From: Porpolomopsis calyptriformis
Taxonomy: Eukaryota; Basidiomycota; Agaricomycetes; Agaricales; Hygrophoraceae
Direction of reading: 5' to 3'
Length of the DNA stretch: 64,000 bases
NCBI GenBank assembly: GCA_951640195.1
Contig: OX621172.1
Coordinates: forward strand, 682,001 to 746,000
Shown here: piece by piece, positions 49,900-61,229 of the stretch
Layout: each line of letters opens with the position of its first letter
How positions within the stretch are numbered: the stretch's first letter is position 1
Made by a program: the position numbers and the translations under genes
Notes under the pieces: generated by a model
Database searches by the model: none
Told to the model about the DNA's origin: nothing
What the model saw: only the letters and a program-made list of their open reading frames with translations

Positions 49900-52800
49900 A
49901 TGCCAAAGCCGTTTATAAATGTGTTTACACATCGGAGAGACGCATTGGACAATGATATTGTCATCGTGTAGGTTCAGAGTCTATCGCTTATCAACAATGG
50001 CTTAGTCTCGTAAACCCCAGTGTTATGGGCCCGCCAGGAGTTGGAAAGAGTACAGTACGTTTGTCGCTCTGCACTTGCGGTATATGGTTGACCCAAGATG
50101 GGAGTTTATAAATACTGCAACCGGACACCACGATCTGCGTGTGAGCCATGGCCAGGAAACGCCCAGCAACGAAGTTCGCTGGGTCAGATGCCCTTACCCT
50201 GGTGATGACCAGCACCGCAATGTCGTTTTTGTGGAGACACCGCCGCTATATGAGGACATATCGCTTCAGGACATTGAGAAGAAAATTGAGCAGTGGATGT
50301 ATAGGTCAGTACCATTTCTCATTGACACCCGCTATCTCAATTTCTTGCCCAAAGCCGTCCAGAAAGGCCACAGGTTTCTGGTATCCTCTACTTGCAAAGA
50401 ATCACAGATCGCAAAATGACACAGCCGCCCTTCGATCTTCAACGCGGTTATTTAGGGCTTCGCCGGGCTGACCTTTCTCGAAAACTCTGCTTCGTAACGA
50501 CGATGTGGAGTCATGTTCAGGAATCAATGGGAACACGTTGCGAGGAAGAACTCATAGGACAGTGGAGATGGATGTTAGATTCTGGTTCTTCACTGAGGCG
50601 TTTTGACGATACGCCTGAATCCGCTTGGTCCACGATCAGGGAGCTGTTAAAAAGAGCAGAAGCGCAGTCCGGAATTCCTCCCATTATTGGCCCAGTTATC
50701 GGTGGCACCAGTGAACTCCAAGAGCTTTCCCACCAACGTCCAGACGTCAATTTACAACCCATGGTTGGGAGACAACTCGATAAGGCCGTGGTTCTAATCA
50801 TGGGCATGACTGGACACGGTAAATCCAAAACCATCAATAGGCTTGTGGGTCATAACCTTCTTGAAGTTGGACTTCCAATCTCTGGATCGTCTACGGAGGT
50901 ATATCCATCCGTTTCCAAAATCTTATTGCAATCCACAATTATGCTCATTATGCAGGTCATACAGAGGGTGGCATTCCCTATGTACAATGCTCAAACAGGT
51001 GTCACCCTCACTCTATCACTTGATGAAACGACAGGAGGTGAAAATGCGACATACCACGGTCAAAATCACAATACCTCTCTTATGCGCCAATATGCCAGAA
51101 TACATTTCCCAGATGTCGAACCCAATACCATTCAGTTTGTTCGTGAAGCCTCTTCTGGAAGTCACGACATCCTTCCTAAAACATACCCTAATATTATCCT
51201 CCTCGTTGCGTCATGGGATTCGATCAAAGAAGATGCCCACAACGATCCTCAGCATTTTACCTCGGCAATCGGTAAAACGATATTCAATCTCAAAATGTCG
51301 AGGCTGGTGGATCTTGAATGCCCAAACGTTATCGTAGTCGTTACCAAATCGGTATCATTTTGGCAAGATTACGATGATTACGACGAAAACGGGGAAAAGA
51401 GAAGGCTTTGGAACAATGACGCCAGGAAGAAAACTGGGATCATCGGAGCCCTGCAACGCAAAATTTTCCCGCTCTCAAGACCATGGCGTGTTGTATTCGT
51501 TGAGAATGGAGGTGGCAGAGCTATACCGCAGAATCACACAAGGTTGCCCAATGGCGAATTGAGTCACCAGAATCTGTTTGAGGCCATTCGTGATCTTTTC
51601 ATCGCCGCAGACACCGTGAACAAGCCATGGGACCGAGTCGGACTCCAGGCACTTTGTCTCTTAACGGGGGCAGAGACCCTCCGTTCTCAATTCGAACAAT
51701 GTGATTTCTCCTTCCTAAAACCGCTCGAGAATATCGTCCAGGAGAGTGCTAACATAGTGAGCAAACATTCACATTTTATTGCATTCAAAGCCTGGCTCCA
51801 ACTTACTGAATAGGACGTTGAAGCTACCCAAGATATTCACTCGACCTCTTCATTCACCTCAGATCAACTCCACGAGATTGCCTACAATGTTCTGGGGTTC
51901 ACTTATAACCCCATATATGGCAACCTTGGAAGCTTATGTTCTCTGGTGTTGGACCAATCGGACATTCACGTTGTCAAGGGTACTAGCCACCAATTTGAAC
52001 AAATTATCCACGTTAACGATATTAAAAACTACGGGAAAGCCACCTCATCCCAACTTCGTGCGGATTTTGAAATGCGTGATATTCCGGGTATGAGTTCGCA
52101 TTACCCCTCTTCCACCACCTTCGAGTCAGCCTTGTCGCCTGGATCACACCTTTATATCGCCCGAAAGCTTACTGCTGTCGCGAGGGTCGTTCCTCTTCGT
52201 CCACGATTGTCAGCTGGAATGCTGAATCAAATCAATAAGCTGCAGCGCTGGTCACCCGAAACGGAATCCGATTACTACAACTTCTTCGAATACCATGGGA
52301 CACATGTTGTTCTTTGTGTTGCACTAGGTGGTGTCTTGCGTATCATATTGCGAGGTGATATAAACATGGATGAATGGACAGTAAGGCGTGTTCTGGAGGC
52401 TGAAGCGGATGCTCATTCATCTGGTGCTACCGAATCTGGTGGTATGATGTTTCCTGGCGGGGAACAAGTCATGGTCTTCTTAGATGGGGGAAACGTTGTT
52501 GGTTACCAGCTTTCACGAGCATTGGGACATTCTCTCTCTCATGCTCTAAATCCGTGGTCACAGCAGGCGGGTTCGGACTGGCCCCATGTTCGAATGCAAT
52601 GGGTGAATGCGTTGGAAACTGATCCAGTCTTTTGCTTGGACGATCCGCGTACCCAATATTGGTGGCTATATAGCTTCGATGGTCTAACCGCTACCCAGCA
52701 GAATGACCTGCGGCTTGCCTCCCAGTCTTACCTTCAAGCGCGGAATGAACATTGGTCCCCTCATTCTGGACCAGGGCCTTTGCAGACCTCCCTACCTCCT

Positions 52801-52944
52801 GCATCGCCTTTGCCTCGCAACCAAAACTTGGCGGATGTTAGCAAATATCTAGAGCGATTGGATCGGAAGCCAAGGTATGGCCCTCGCCCCGACTGTTTTC
52901 GAATTCAATCTCAAATCAATTTTGATTGCTTTCGGTCTAGTTGA
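49900..52944 (+). CDS. Double GTPase-like P-loop/MACPF fusion protein, paralogue B
   Basis: Exons 49900-49967, 50021-50054, 50105-50304, 50355-50898, 50956-51756 and 51814-52944 sum to 2778 nt, 925 residues. The first G-like domain has P-loop GPPGVGKST (26-34), FINTATGHHD, VFVETPP in the G3 position and FVTTMW in the G4 position. This matches the small P-loop GTPase-like family expanded in Agaricomycetes. The second has GMTGHGKS (251-258), LDETTG in place of DxxG, and VTKSV. The MACPF-like domain starts at VLGFTYNPIYG and has FFEYHGTHVV (709-713 YHGTH) and ALGGVL. The last two introns sit where paralogue A has introns, so duplication followed fusion. Unlike A, it has an extra N-terminal P-loop domain instead of the repeat region. 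Degenerate G3/G4 motifs leave nucleotide specificity open. No signal peptide is visible. Confidence 0.82.
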
Positions 52945-53251
52945 TGTCGTATATATTTTTATTCTTTGGAGCAGGGCCCCAGCTACACTGTGTATCGATG
53001 TGTATTATATGGAGAATAAGATCAGCTAATTACAACTTTGCTTTCGGCTAATTCTTCAACTGCTTGATTGCAGTGTTTGGTAGGTTGAGGGATACTTGTG
53101 TGGAGGAAAACTTGTGACACTCACCCGAACCAGCTCGATTTAATTGCACAGACCACAGCGATACAACAAACTGTACACGGTTAATTACTAATACACGCAA
53201 CGTTGGTACATGATACACGGTATGACGCAGTGCTTCCGGGTAATTCCCATG
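52945..53251. other. Convergent intergenic, nothing recognised
   Basis: About 300 bp between the stop of paralogue B (+) and the stop of the F-box-like gene (-). It must contain both terminators. No gene or repeat is seen. Confidence 0.55.
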
Positions 53252-55577
53252 TTAACGGCGTTGCGCCTTCAATCGGGGCCTCCAGTATCGCCCGCTCGAG
53301 TCAGTCAACTTGACTCCCCACTTCAACAAGGTCTCCGCCCATTTGTACCATGAGTTTTTTGCCATTTCACGCCTGGTAAGAACACAGAAATCAAGTCGAA
53401 ACAGTTTCTAAAATGAGAATACCTGCATGGGAACTCACTCATTCGTCGGCCAATAACACGAGCGGCACTGTATCTCACGCAAAGCCGGGAAGCTGTTCAA
53501 GTTGAGAGATTCAAAGAATTCACCATCATCCTTATTGCTGTGTAACGTTGATTTATTCCTTTCATCACTTTAGTCTCACAGAAGTTGAACCACTTACCTG
53601 ATGATCATGTCTAAAACAAGTTTCTTTAAGGAGTGGTTGGGAGTTGCGATCAAAAAAGAACTTGGGGTGGGCATCTACAAAGTTGAATAAGTATATATGA
53701 TCAGGACATAAGAACATAGACAGACCGGCTCAGACCAAAAAGTCAAAAGGGTCATGTTCGGGCAGAGGTCAAATATTGGATGGCGTTGGTCATAACTCAA
53801 TTCCATCTCCCGGATTTTGCTTCCATGCGTTATTAAGAAGGGAAGTGCTTCAGTAAGTGAATCGTGAAATGCAACTTTGGACAAAGACGGCAAACTGCCA
53901 GAGTAATAAGCGTACCGAAATCAATGTAATCAAAGTGAATCCTTACCCCATATACGATAAGATGACGGCGAATGTTCGGTGATACAGTGTGAAGCGGATA
54001 TTCTCCAAAGCTGGAAGACAGGTGAATATAATCTGATCCTGGCCGACTTTAAACTCAGTACGGCTGCACCAGAACAATGAGCGGAGCTTGACGAAGCTGT
54101 TGAAAACTAATGGCGTTTGCGGCAGTACTGATGGCATGATGCAGAAATTATGAAAAGCGAGAAGTGTTGAACCGGAAGTTTGCCCCAAGATACGGAATCC
54201 ATCCCAGTCCATTCTGGGCAAGAGTCCGGCATTAAACCAGCTACCTACATCCTCACTGTGCATTCGGAGTAGACCACGAGTTTGAGAAAGAATCTTGTTT
54301 ATATCGTCCCGCGACTTGGGTGATAGCTCCGTGTAGGACACAAAAAGATATCGCATAAATGACCCCAGAGAAGGGTTTGTGGTGAGTTGTGCTGCAAGTA
54401 GCTTCAATGCCGACAATCGGGTAATGACGGGGTATCGGTAGAGGTAGGGGATCGAAAGCCTCTGATATAATTTGCTTCATCGTTGGTAAAAGTTTCACCT
54501 GTGGTACATGACAATACGCAGAGGCTTACTTGAAATGTCTTTGATACGAGAGGTAGAGAGGCGCGAGCAGGATTCCCACGACGAACCCCGCCGTTGATCA
54601 ACCGAACTCCCAGCGCAAATTCAAACACCCGGGACCATATTTTGTCTTGGATATCGGCAGAGACAGACGCCATAGGGACATAATTTAGGTTGGAAGTACA
54701 AAGTGGGGCAGGTACTCCCGACACGGAGAGGATCTCAGAGGATCTCGGACGTGAAAGTGACCAAGGATCTTGGTATTTGACTAACTTCAGGAGCTTGGGA
54801 TGATTTCTGATCGATTTTAACAACGAACGAGAGGGATAGCGTATTTTTATTGATATGGCCTTGACCGACGGAATCTCAGCAATTGCAAGAAGGGAGGATA
54901 CGGTACTGTTATCGGAAACATGTAATTCCTCGAGACTTGGACAGTGGACCAACGCCTGGAGGATGAATCTCTCGTGAACCGCGCTGAGGGAAAGGGCGAT
55001 GGTTTTCTACAAAATAGCTTGCGAAAAATCTACTGAAGCGCGACTCATGATTTTCACGTACCATATTCGACCAAACTTTCATGCAGTCGCGAAGTGTCAC
55101 GCACAGCTGATCCACTTGCGCATTAAACCTGTCCCTGCCGTTCTCTTGAAGAATAACCGAAGAAGGATTTATGAGCGGAAGACCCCTGCATAACCCTCTG
55201 ACGCTATCGTTGGACCATATCACCAGTGAGAGAAATATATGTGTAATATTAGGTGCTGCGATCAGAATCTTGTCCATGGACGCGCCAAAACCACCTTCCA
55301 GACGAATTTTCTTAATGAAACGACCGAATTGTTGATGAGACTTGAGAACAAGCGCGAGTGCCATAGCTTGGGCCTTTGAACGCAGGACGACCACACGGTA
55401 GAGGAGAGGCGTCGCGACGCGAAGCCATCTTTTGCAGACGACGAGAATGTCCGAGTTCGAATAACACCGCAGAGAGAATGGGGATCTGGGGGAAGTGTCC
55501 GCGAAAAGATGGTCCTCGACGTCAATCACAGGAAGTAAGATTTCCTTCAAGATCTCGTCGGGTAACTTGTGCGCCAT
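53252..55577 (-). CDS. F-box-like protein of agaric type, two F-box-like segments
   Basis: The start at 55577 reads MAHKLPDEILKEILLPVIDV, an F-box opening, continued by NSDILVVCKRWLRVATPLLY. It is followed by FGRFIKKIRLEGGFG and PNITHIFLSLVIWS, a leucine-rich region known from large agaric F-box families. After further exons a second F-box-like segment appears (ASVSADIQDKIWSRVFEFAL, about 54670), then SLPLVSKTFQ spliced to a segment beginning RLSIPYLY. The C-terminus ends in WYKWAETLLKWGVKLTDSSG and QRR, stop at 53252. F-box proteins recruit substrates to SCF ubiquitin ligases. The second half could be a second gene if an intron is misread, but frames connect through short introns. It is divergent from the DUF3605 gene, 105 bp away. 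Confidence 0.72.
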
Positions 55578-55682
55578 GATGACGGGAAATTCTGTTCGTG
55601 AACCCGAGGTCGCGCCCCGTCGGGAACGATGATTGGACTTGCGGAGGGGGTCGGTGGCACGAGTTGTTTGGCCGATCGATAC

Positions 55683-56652
55683 ATGGACACAGAACCTGCC
55701 GCTGAGGACGTTCCGCTTCGCAAAGGACCTCCCACCAAGGACGAATTGCTGGTGCATTACCCTGCTAAGCATACCTGGGAACAGCTCAGGGCTTTCATAA
55801 ACTCTGGGTGTGGCCGATATTGACATTTTAGCTCTTTCGTTGACTGGTTCAAAGTGATTTAGGTCGACTGGAGCGACACGGACGGCTCCAAGAAAGGTAT
55901 GACGAATGGGTTGAGGGCATCAAGGGTCAGTACGGGTCTGTGGGTAAGCCTGTCATCCATTTCACTAAGAACTCCAACTGATAATCGCGGGAGGAATCTT
56001 TATATGAGTAGTTAATTATCTTCAAAACTTTCGTTTGCAATGGGGCCAGCCGGATACTTTATCTCTGCTCCGCTCATCTCTGGACGCAAAGGTCCAAAAG
56101 CAGAGGTCCCCGACGCCGGGAGGTCTGAAATCATATACCCCACCGTATTTTACGGCCAATACCCACTCTGACCTTATCAGTATCATCCAAAACGACTGGC
56201 CGTACTCGGGTGAGTGCCTGCGTCGCCCCCCCTCTTTTTAACGTGACTATCTCTCCCTCAGCTCCTTCCGACGTTGAACACACTCTAATATGGACTAGGT
56301 TGCCTATCATCCATTCGTCCATTGTCCCTGAGATGGTTACTGCTCAGGTAGAACAGGATGGTTTATGGGGTTTTACGGGGAAAACGGCCCCCCCATCGAA
56401 GGATGCGCGGGTGATGGACGAGATGGTGAAGCGTGCAGGACGAGAGGTGCATGAGTTTGTGAGCCGTAGATGGGCCGAGGAAGAATGGGAGACAGCCTGG
56501 TTTGTGAATCCTCCGGTAAGGGTTTGCTCTGACGTGATGGTCGAAATAATCACCTCTTTTGACAGAGACTGCAGAGTGTCCCAGGTTTGGCCCACATACA
56601 CGTATTTGCCCGGCGCAAAACCGCAACGAAGTCTCTTGGAATAGAAACGTAG
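55683..56652 (+). CDS. DUF3605 family protein
   Basis: The start at 55683 (MDTEPAAEDVPLRKGP) leads to HYPAKHTWEQLRAFINSG and, after introns, RDRRLQERYDEWVEGI, NYLQNFRLQWG, ISIIQNDWPYS, DVEHTLIWTRLPI and HEFVSRRWAEEEWETAWFVNPP. The final exon encodes RLQSVPGLAHIHVFARR. NDWPYS-x-DVEHTLIWT is characteristic of DUF3605, a fungal family of unknown function; no activity can be given. The invariant H and the final HxH are notable. Its stop is only 17 bp from the stop of the convergent decarboxylase gene. An in-frame upstream ATG at 55629 is less likely. Confidence 0.8.
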
Positions 56653-56669
56653 ACGTCTAGAGCCCTTAT

Positions 56670-57543
56670 TTAAATTTCATATTTCATTTCGTCAATAACC
56701 ACATCCCTCTCGACTAAATCAAACCTGTCTTTTACTATTCGAACGACATCCCGCCATTCCACCATAGCGCCTATTCCTGTGCGTTCAATGAAAATAATGG
56801 TAGGCATGAGACATGTGAAGACTTGAACACGCACCAACATCACCGCAGGCTAATGATTTTGCTATCGGACCGACGATGTTGTAATGCACTACATCACGGA
56901 CCACTCGAAGGTGTTCCAAGGTCAGAGGATGCTCATACATCAGAGTATTCATTGCAGGAAAGATATATGTGGGGGTGGTCGGAGCAAGCGCACGGAGGAC
57001 AGAAGTCTGTCAATTCAAGGTCAAGAAGAGATCGAGGGCTAGCTGGGGGAAAATGTACCGCGAGATTGTCACATAGACCGTGCGCGATTTTTGAAAGGGT
57101 GTTGGCGGAACAGGGGGCGACAAGAACGATGTCTGCCCAACGCCGGAGCTCAATGTGAAGAATAGGATCTCCAATCTTATATGATCCCTAAGGACGGTAT
57201 CAAAGACGTGTTAATGCTTTAGCAAGCTGTCCAGAGGGTTTACAGTTACCGTCCACTCGTCTTCCTCGGTCCAAACCCTCGCCCCAGTTTTTTCAATCTC
57301 AATTGGGTCGATAAATGCGAGCGAGGACTTCGTGCATACTACTTCAACCTTCACTTTATCGTACTGAAAGAGAACGAAGATAGTAAGCGATTTGAAAGGA
57401 AAAATGTTGAAAGGACAAACACCGAAAAGCTCTGAGACGATAAGGGGCGCTTTTACCGAGGCGACACTTCCTGTGGTTATTAGAAGGACATGCGTGTATC
57501 CGGTCGTACGCTCGTTCTCAGCAATGAAGGCTGCTCTCGCCAT
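56670..57543 (-). CDS. Phosphopantothenoylcysteine decarboxylase (HAL3/CAB3 flavoprotein)
   Basis: The start at 57543 gives MARAAFIAENERTTGYTHVL, then the flavodoxin-like LLITTGSVASVKAPLIVSEL. After introns come VEVVCTKSSLAFID, ILHIELRRWADIVLVAPCSA, NTLAKIAHGLCDN, FPAMNTLMYEHPLT and SLACGDVG, then IGAMVEW. The three catalytic elements are present: the His in HIELRRW, the Asn in PAMN and the Cys in ACGD. The enzyme forms 4'-phosphopantetheine in CoA synthesis. At about 200 residues it lacks the acidic tails of yeast Hal3/Vhs3. It is divergent from the phosphodiesterase gene with 79 bp between starts. Confidence 0.9.
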
Positions 57544-57622
57544 GGGTTTGCGAAGTGAAAGTTGCCATTGAAGACCGCTGCTGGTCGACTTTCTCAGGCT
57601 TTATACCTTGCCTTCAGATACC
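57544..57622. promoter_or_regulatory. 79-bp divergent promoter region
   Basis: Start codons of the decarboxylase (57543, -) and phosphodiesterase (57623, +) genes are 79 bp apart, so the two must share promoter elements or read from within each other's leaders. No clear TATA or box motif is seen. Confidence 0.45.
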
Positions 57623-59806
57623 ATGTCCTCAGATACCACTCACCCCAGCCATAGGATTAATGAAGAACGGGAAGGTCTTCTGTCCGGTAAAGAAAATCCA
57701 GACCACCAGTTTGAGTTGGAGGACTGGTCACAGAGACCTTGTCCGCGTAATCACATAGTGGGCATCGCGGTCACCCTCATTTTCCTTCTTGTCAGCGGTG
57801 CCTTTGTCGGTCTTTTACTCGTTCATCCACCCCCACAATGGACGTCAGCTGTCGAAGGCGACGGGTTCGTCTCCAACGGAACTCATGATTTCAAGAGAAC
57901 GGTCCTCATGGTTTCTATAGACGGGCTACGGTGCATTATTCAATGCTTAGTCCGTACCGCTCAGCTTATCTCGTCAAACTAGTGCCGATTACCTCGACCG
58001 TGGCCTAACCCCTCATTTATTAGCCATCAGCAAGCAAGGGCTGCGCGCCAAATTCATGAAACCCATTTTTCCTGTGAGTATTGTTGATCTGGAATGTATT
58101 TTCAACTTATTCAAGAACACCGAGTACAGACTCTAACTTTTCCGTGAGTTACAAAATTCTTCTTCCCCCCACCGTCATTGACAACCATCTACAGAAACCA
58201 TTGGTCCTTGATGTAAGCATGTATCTTTCCTCCACGCGCGGTTGACCAACTTCTGGGAAGGACGGGACTTTACGCTCAAACCCATGGAATTGTCGGGAAC
58301 GTACGTTGTACAATATTTTATGCCATTTGTCTACTAATCTGCTACACGTGCCCAGAATTTTTGGGATCCGGAGACAAACTCTGAATTTCACTATAACAAT
58401 ATCGATACCTGTTGGAACTCTTCTTGGTGGCTTGGAGAACCGGTTCGTATCAGGATTGGGTCCTCTATAGTCCGGATAAACTGATTATCGTCTTTCAGAT
58501 GTGGGAAACTGCCGAAAATGCTGGCATAATCACCGCGAACATGATGTGGTCAGTTGAGGCTTCCTCGTCATTATAGTATTCGCTCAATTGGATATAGGCC
58601 TGGACCACCCAAGACAAGTTCTGGGGTTGCTTCTAGATACTTCCTTCCGTGGAAGGTAATCACATATATTCCTCGTAAGAAACATCAACTCAAATTGGCG
58701 TGGTTCTCATTTAGGATCATGTTTCTCTCGATGCGAAACTCGACCAAATCCTGAGCTGGATCGACCTCCCTCTTGACCAACGCCCTCAACTCATCCTGGG
58801 TGCGTATTTTCTTCATGTCATTTTTGAGCCGCTGAACATGTATATTTCGCTTAGCTTACGAGCCGACTCTTGATCAAGCCGGTCACAAGTATGGGCCTAA
58901 GTCTAAAGCAGTTAACGTGGGTATATACGTTGTGTCTTCTGCGCATTGTACTCATCCTTGATCGAAAAGGAAACACTAGCGAAGGTTGACAAATTCGCCA
59001 AGGATTTGCACACGGCCCTCAAAATGCGGAACCTCTTCCACATTGTAGACGTCATCTTTGTCAGTGACCACGGTATGGCCGATACCAGCCATCCAGAGCT
59101 GGTCTACGTCGACGAGATCTTGGGCCAAGTTGGTTACGGCCTCATCGAACATAATGACGGTCAGCTGGCTGATGACAACCTCATATGAAAGGTGTTCACG
59201 CTGTTCTGAAATTTAGGTTCGCCATCAATGGGCCTACGATTTCGCCCAGACGCGAATGAAACCCATTATCTCAATGTTCTTCTCAAGGCGGCAGAAGCAA
59301 ACCCAGCGAAATTTTCTGTCTATACGCATGAAACGATGCCAGAAGAATACCATTTTAATTATAACGAACGCATTGCCCCTATCTACATCGTACCAAAGCT
59401 AGGCTATGCACTCACAGACAAGGAAGAGGGCAACGCTGGAATAATGAAAGGGGCAAGTTTTCCATCGTCGAGCATGACCAATTGACACACAACCTTACGA
59501 CCTGTTTCGTTCCTTTTTCAGACTCACGGATATGACAACAACAATTATCAGATGCATGCAGTGTTCGTCGCGCATGGACCTTTCTCCACCATTACAAAGG
59601 GTTTGCACCTGAGACGTAATTGGCCCTTGTTGCCACGTTTCTGGTCATCGCCAAAGAACGGCTGGCATTCGACATCGAACAATGCATTTGTTATGAATGG
59701 GTTCCAAAATGTCGAGATATACAACCTTGTCATGAAGCTTCTCGGAATTGAAGACATGGCCGCAGTCACTGAAGGCACGGATGGTTTTTGGAACCAGTAT
59801 TTCTAG
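57623..59806 (+). CDS. Nucleotide pyrophosphatase/phosphodiesterase (NPP-like, membrane-anchored)
   Basis: The start at 57623 gives MSSDTTHPSHRINEEREGLL, a cytosolic tail, then a membrane span (NHIVGIAVTLIFLLVSGAFV), so a type II membrane protein. The catalytic domain has VSIDGLR (metal Asp), FPTLTFPNHW (nucleophile Thr), TGLYAQTHGIVGNNFWDP, LAYEPTLDQAGHKYGP (Asp, His), FVSDHGM (Asp-His) and AVFVAHGP (His), the full two-metal set of the NPP family. It ends LGIEDMAAVTEGTDGFWNQYF. These enzymes cleave extracellular or vacuolar nucleotides and related phosphodiesters. Several short introns are present (for example in the DGLR and FPTLTF segments). Confidence 0.88.
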
Positions 59807-60058
59807 ACCGAGAGGTACGAAAAACTCTAATTATTCAACTGAGTCGTTATAAGGTTCTACCCTCAGGCACGATTTTCTTGCGATATCTTTCTGATGATGT
59901 TAATGTTGGAATACCCCCAATACCGTTAGACGCAGCTAGGGACAACGGTCATTATCGAATCTTGTTGTACATTCCCGCACGGGGCCAATATTACATATAT
60001 TCAAGGCATAAAGAGAAGGAAATGATAAGTAATGGATAAAGCATGTATAATCGGACGC

Positions 60059-61084
60059 TTAATGATCAGCGTCAAACACTGTGTGGCTTTCCTGGGAACC
60101 GGGTATATATGAATTGTCAGGAAGGCCGCTCTCATCCAAACCCTCGGCAGCTTCGATAATTTCGTAGAGTTTAGAGGCAACCTCAGGAGGAGGGACTCGT
60201 CCGCCTAAGATATCACGCACGGCAACAGGTGATCCGTAAAAGTCGCGATTGGCGTCTTTCCGCTCTATGAGGACGGTGCCCTCCAATGAGAGCCCAGCGA
60301 ATAGACCTATCGAGTAGCTACATGAGCTGGCATGAGATGGAATTTGTTATTTCGGCACACCTTTGGATTTAGAATAAGAGAACATGGGTGCGGGATGTGC
60401 CAAAGATGCCTGGACACTGCCTCCGGTGCCGATAGGCCCGGCCGTTGCGCTGACGTTCCCTCCTATGGTGACGTTGCCGCCAAGGGAGAATGCTCGGACG
60501 GCATGCTCACTGTTGAGGACGATGACAAAATCGGTGATATCGGCGCCAATTTGGAGACCCCAGCCGAGTCCGCCCGTGGCGATACATGACGGGGCTGACC
60601 ATGAGCCATCTGGTAGACGGGCAATGACAATCCCTGAACCGGCTTTTCCAGAAAATACGAATCCTGCCTTGAGCACTTGGAACACGGCGAGACCTGTAAA
60701 TGAGAGGGGGGGGGAGGGGGAGACAAAGGGTGCGCGTTGATGGGAGAATTCTGAAGAATGGTTGGAGTGTGCTGACCTCGAGCATTTAACAAGACGGCTT
60801 TGGGGATCGAATTGAGGGCGGATTGTGGACGTTCCGGATCGGCTTGGTGGAGAAAGATATAGTTCAGTATGGCGAGCAAAACGAGGGCTATTGTTTCTCA
60901 AATGCCCACCCAGGAAACTGTCGAGAATCCTAGCTGCCTTTTCAGCCTCGCTCGGCAGACTGAAGCCTTGGACGAAATCCCGAGATCCGCTGGCAACTTT
61001 AGAGGAACTGTCCCTCACAAATGCTGTGGCTTGTATACTGGCTTTCTGTGCTCCTCTGCGAAACTTGTCAAGCACAGAATCCAT
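60059..61084 (-). CDS. Ysc84/SYLF-domain (SH3YL1-like) protein without SH3
   Basis: The start at 61084 is MDSVLDKFRRGAQKASIQAT, then LPSEAEKAARILDSFL, and after introns SALNSIPKAVLLNARG, LAVFQVLKAGFVFSG, GSGIVIARLPDGSWSAPSC, TGGLGWGLQIGADITDFVIV, LGGNVTIGGNVSATAGPIG and GTVLIERKDANRDFYG. This is the SYLF/Ysc84 lipid- and actin-binding domain. Yeast Lsb3/Ysc84 carry a C-terminal SH3; here the protein stops after SHTVFDADH (60059), so it is a SYLF-only type. The family links phosphoinositides to actin at endocytic sites. The boundaries rest on clean frames through short introns. Confidence 0.88.
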
Positions 61085-61229
61085 GATGGATTGAATGCAG
61101 TGCGTAGATATTGGTTGTCACACTTTCTGGTCACGCTCTATGATTGGCTGCGGGTGAGGGGCAGCGTGAACGATTGATGAACGTTTTCTCATTTGAGAGC
61201 GAGAGCCATCGTTCAAACATTCAAATTAT

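Noticed and set aside
47019..52944. Reading the pair as inverted-repeat arms of a mobile element
   Set aside because: Similarity is at protein level with divergent DNA and different N-termini; no transposase or terminal repeats were seen.
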